Positions 61,240-64,000 of a stretch of 64,000 nt of DNA are shown here, in pieces. The notes below the pieces were generated by a model that saw nothing but the letters and a program-made list of their open reading frames with translations, did not search any database and was not told where the DNA came from. Every line of letters starts with the position of its first letter. Within the stretch, counting starts at the first letter, position 1. Where the stretch lies: contig CAZCSO010000007.1 of NCBI GenBank assembly GCA_964501315.1, positions 17,762 through 81,761 on the forward strand, written 5' to 3'. This stretch comes from UBA5603 sp964501315. GTDB lineage: Bacteria; Bacillota_I; Bacilli_A; Izemoplasmatales; Hujiaoplasmataceae. Position numbers and translations under genes: made by a program.

Positions 61240-62463
61240 ATGGATGCACGCTTAAAGATGAATCAAAAATTCGGTGACTTACAAGGAGGTTTGTTCCTGG
61301 AGGTCACAAAAGCAGACGTGGGCGAAGGCGTCGGAAAATTGATTGAAAAAGGTTATAAGATTATGGCATGGGCAGATCCGTTTTTCCCGGATCCTTCCAT
61401 TCCTGAATCAGTTAAAACCGCTATGATAAATTCGCTTGAAAACGGATTCCCTGCACATTACTCCATGCCGATAGGGCTCTACGATTTGCGAAGTGAAATC
61501 GCAAAAAAAGTTAGTAAGCAAACGCAATTATCAATCGACCCAAGTCGAAATGTAATTGTTACACCCGGATCTGATTCTGGATTGCTCTACGCAATGATGC
61601 CCTTTATTTCAGAGGGTGATGAAGTACTTATTCCAGACCCAAGTTATCCAAGCAATTTTTTGAACCCGAAATTACTGGGTGGAGTAGCGGTTCATGTTCC
61701 TCTTTATGAGGAAGACAATTATCAAATACGGATTGAAGAATTCGAAAAACGATTAACTTCGAAAACAAAAATGGTCTTAATCACTCATCCGAATAATCCC
61801 ACAACCACTGTTTTCCGCAGAGAATCCATCGAAAAGCTGGCAGAATTCATTATAAAAAATGATCTTATCTTGGTTTCTGATCAAGCGTTTGAAGATCACA
61901 TTTACGATGACATTGAATTTGTCATTCCTGCAACTTTACCTGGAATGTGGGAGCGGACGTTAACGGTTTGTTCTATTTCCAAAGGAATTGGATTAAGTGG
62001 GTTAAGAATTGGATACATTTATGCAAATGATAAAATTATGGATGTCTTATACGGTGGTGCAGTCAATGTTTTAGGTGCTGCATCGACCGTTTCATCGATT
62101 GGGGCTATTGCTGCTCTAAAGGATGAAAATCATCTTAAAACCACCTATGAACGATTGGAACGTCGTCGTCGATTAGCTTATGAAATCTTATCAAAGGTTC
62201 CTGGTGTCACCATGACACTACCCGAGAGTGGGATATTGGCTTGGGTAAATGTCTCCCAATTAGGATCAGCACGGGAAGTTTCACAACAGATTTTAAACGA
62301 AGCGCATATCCTAGTAAATGAAGGAACACCCTATGGAATGCAAGGTGAAGGACATCTTCGAATTGTTATCGCATGTTTTAATGATGACGAAGAAGCTGCT
62401 AAAGCCTTTCATCGAATAGCCGACGCTATGAGATCGTTGGCAAAACAAAAAGGACTAAACTAA
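61240..62463 (+). CDS. PLP-dependent aminotransferase, class I/II
   Basis: A 407-residue fold-type I aminotransferase. Visible are the substrate loop HYSMPIGLYDLRSEIAKK, VTPGSDSGLLYAM, THPNNPTT (Asn/Pro binding PLP), LVSDQAFEDHIYDD (Asp to the pyridine nitrogen), the Schiff-base Lys in CSISKGIGLSGLRIGY and a C-terminal Arg in GHLRIVIACF. It resembles aspartate/alanine-type enzymes, but the exact substrate is not clear. ATG 61240 follows TAGGAGG. It is co-transcribed with the regulator and transporter, suggesting that it acts on the imported compound. Confidence 0.9.
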   Translation: MDARLKMNQKFGDLQGGLFLEVTKADVGEGVGKLIEKGYKIMAWADPFFPDPSIPESVKTAMINSLENGFPAHYSMPIGLYDLRSEIAKKVSKQTQLSIDPSRNVIVTPGSDSGLLYAMMPFISEGDEVLIPDPSYPSNFLNPKLLGGVAVHVPLYEEDNYQIRIEEFEKRLTSKTKMVLITHPNNPTTTVFRRESIEKLAEFIIKNDLILVSDQAFEDHIYDDIEFVIPATLPGMWERTLTVCSISKGIGLSGLRIGYIYANDKIMDVLYGGAVNVLGAASTVSSIGAIAALKDENHLKTTYERLERRRRLAYEILSKVPGVTMTLPESGILAWVNVSQLGSAREVSQQILNEAHILVNEGTPYGMQGEGHLRIVIACFNDDEEAAKAFHRIADAMRSLAKQKGLN

Positions 62464-62476
62464 AAGGAGAAAGAAC

Positions 62477-63901
62477 ATGAATCAAGAGAAGAAAGAAAAA
62501 TTAGAATTTCGTTTTGGTTGGGGAATGTCGTTTATCCCCATGGCTGTTTTCTTCGTAGTTTGTGTGTTGTTGTTCATAGTCTTTACGGCTTTTGACATGC
62601 ATGCTCTCGCAATGGGTGGATTTTTCGGACTCGTTATCGGCGGCCTATTTGTAAAAGGATTCAAGAATTATGGACGATATTGGAATGCTGTCATGAAAGG
62701 TATTTCAAGTCCTACCAGCGTAGCAGTAATTATCATATTGTTTGTTATAGGGATGTTTTCACAACTAATGAAAACAGCCGGCGTATCAAATGGATTTTTA
62801 TGGTTAGCGAGTACAATTGGTTTAAAAGCTGGCTTATATGTAGCTTTCGCCTTTTTAGCGACCTGCATCATTTCAACTGCAACGGGTTCATCCATTGGCA
62901 CAATGTTTGCCTCGTTCCCGATCTTTTATCCGGCAGGTATCCTTTTAGGTGCTAGCCCTATGTTTTTAGCGGGAGCATTAATCGGTGGAGCCATCTTTGG
63001 TGATAATCTTGCGCCAATTTCCGATACGACGATTGCGTCGGCAAATACCCAAACGTATCGTGATGGATTAAAAACAGCTGAAATTGCTGGTGTCGTGTCG
63101 ACTCGGTTCAAATATTCGTTGGTCGCCTCCATCATATCCTTTACATTGTTCGCGATTTTAGGTGGCATCGGTGGTGAAATGGGAGTACAACCGGGTGTTC
63201 AAGGCAATCCTCTTCCTTTAATAATGTTAATTCCAGTTGCATTGTTACTATTTGTTGCCATCAAGACCAGAGATATATTTGCATCCGTAACGGTAGGACT
63301 TTTATCAGGTGCTTTTGTCGCTTTAGTATCGGGACTTATTGGATTCTCTGATGTATTTCATGTAACGAACGGCGCTACGGGAGGGTTCTTATCGGATGGA
63401 ATCTTTAACATGATGGGCACCGTTACGTTGGTTATCTCCGTCTTTGGAATTATGGGTGTTTTGCAAGAAGCTGGGGCACTAGATAAACTCGTGAGTGGTA
63501 TTCTTAACAGCAAATTAGCTCAGACTACCAAAGGCGCAGAAATTGCCATCATGATTGGTACAATCCTAACAACGCTATTATTTGGCGGTGTAACCAGTGC
63601 ATCAATTTTAACGTTTGGACCGGTAGTGGATGAAATCGGAAAACGAAAAGACATTCATCCTTATCGTAGAGCTAATCTATTAGATGGATTTGCCAATAGT
63701 ATTCCACATAATGTTCCGTTCTTAAGTGCATTTGTATTTATTGGTGTTGCATTGACAGGATTAAGTCCTTATCAAGTTGCATTAGGATCGATTTATTCAT
63801 TTGTCCTCTTCATTACCCTGTTGGTAGCTGTCATTACCGGATGGGGTTTACGGTATGAAGGTAAAGATGGATCAGAACAAAAAACAAAAGAAATTGAATA
63901 G
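62477..63901 (+). CDS. NhaC family Na+/H+ antiporter-like transporter
   Basis: A 474-residue integral membrane protein with about eleven helices and the NhaC-family pattern: an amphipathic start, MFSQLMKTAGVSNGF, ATGSSIGTMFASFPI, GAIFGDNLAPISDTTIASA and LLDGFANSIPHNVPFL. NhaC relatives include malate/lactate and amino-acid exchangers besides Na+/H+ antiporters, and the operon with an aminotransferase points to an amino or organic acid. ATG 62477 follows AAAAGGAGA, 13 bases after the aminotransferase. Confidence 0.88.
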   Translation: MNQEKKEKLEFRFGWGMSFIPMAVFFVVCVLLFIVFTAFDMHALAMGGFFGLVIGGLFVKGFKNYGRYWNAVMKGISSPTSVAVIIILFVIGMFSQLMKTAGVSNGFLWLASTIGLKAGLYVAFAFLATCIISTATGSSIGTMFASFPIFYPAGILLGASPMFLAGALIGGAIFGDNLAPISDTTIASANTQTYRDGLKTAEIAGVVSTRFKYSLVASIISFTLFAILGGIGGEMGVQPGVQGNPLPLIMLIPVALLLFVAIKTRDIFASVTVGLLSGAFVALVSGLIGFSDVFHVTNGATGGFLSDGIFNMMGTVTLVISVFGIMGVLQEAGALDKLVSGILNSKLAQTTKGAEIAIMIGTILTTLLFGGVTSASILTFGPVVDEIGKRKDIHPYRRANLLDGFANSIPHNVPFLSAFVFIGVALTGLSPYQVALGSIYSFVLFITLLVAVITGWGLRYEGKDGSEQKTKEIE

Positions 63902-63918
63902 ATAATTCCTTTATAGAA

Positions 63919-63947
63919 AACATCTCCTCAAATTTAGAGGAGATGTT
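63919..63947. repeat. 11-bp inverted repeat after the transporter gene
   Basis: AACATCTCCTC (63919-63929) faces GAGGAGATGTT (63937-63947) with a 7-base loop. No T-run follows, so it is probably an mRNA 3' hairpin rather than a terminator. A real terminator follows. Confidence 0.55.
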
Positions 63948-63964
63948 CAGAGTGTAGACAAAAT

Positions 63965-63996
63965 GAACTTAGTTTAGAAGAACTAGGTTCTTTTTT
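63965..63996 (+). terminator. Terminator of the regulator-aminotransferase-transporter operon
   Basis: GAACTTAGTT (63965-63974) pairs with AACTAGGTTC (63981-63990, one T-G pair), then six Ts, at the window end. Confidence 0.85.
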
Positions 63997-64000
63997 AATG

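Overview
The window looks like chromosomal backbone DNA from a low-GC Firmicutes/Mycoplasmatota-type bacterium. TGA is used as a stop codon (trmK, nif3, mutS2) and tryptophan is always TGG, so the code is standard. Gene order repeatedly copies Bacillus subtilis: era-recO-glyS-dnaG-rpoD-trmK-nif3, plsY-parE-parC, recJ-apt-rel-dtd, lspA-rluD, mutS2-trx, truB-ribF, tig-lon, rpsO-pnp and xerD-deoB. RNase P RNA is of the Bacillus (B) type. An Acholeplasma/Izemoplasma-like lineage is my best guess; this is inference, not proof. No tRNA or rRNA genes, CRISPR array, insertion sequence, prophage or integrated element was seen.

Layout. 1-6.8 kb: repair, translation and the primase/sigma-factor operon. 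6.8-9.5 kb: a DegV/FabT-like pair that probably controls lipid supply, a 55-residue two-cluster ferredoxin on the minus strand (too short for ordinary ORF calling), yneF and plsY. 9.6-14.3 kb: topoisomerase IV. 14.3-17.7 kb: a GLUG-repeat lipoprotein, then an unrecognised winged-helix-tailed protein with nadC. 17.7-31.8 kb: dense housekeeping genes (recJ, apt, rel, dtd, acpP, hisS, tcdA, msrA, psuG, comEB, a Lon-like membrane protease, lspA, rluD). 31.9-35.5 kb: a TetR-controlled ABC exporter operon ending in a 40-residue membrane microprotein, then a small lipoprotein. 35.6-46.6 kb: sodA, rnhC, mutS2, trx, truB, ribF, tig, lon. 46.7-49.8 kb: an operon of hydrolase, GltD-like flavoprotein, YczE-like membrane protein and Nudix hydrolase. 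49.9-54.8 kb: a two-nuclease protein, rpsO, pnp, rnpB. 54.8-60.4 kb: lepA, hemW, xerD, deoB, ridA. 60.5-63.9 kb: a YheO-type regulator, a PLP aminotransferase and an NhaC-family antiporter.

The most interesting signals are regulatory. They are: tandem TTTGA-N3-TCAAA-type boxes before degV-fabT; a 20-bp perfect palindrome over the promoter of the winged-helix gene/nadC unit; a TetR operator at a transcription start; two 15-bp direct repeats exactly 31 bp apart plus a near-perfect cre site in the YheO-regulator promoter; a 14-bp palindrome inside the ferredoxin promoter; and dyads in the lon and pnp leaders. Another recurring feature is intrinsic terminators whose hairpins contain the stop codon of the gene they end. 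Protein-level oddities are a four-cysteine tail on HisRS and a protein joining a Cas4-like Fe-S nuclease region to a DEDD exonuclease. No single clearly new multi-gene system is proven. The best candidates are the nadC-linked regulator and the 60.5-63.9 kb amino-acid cluster.
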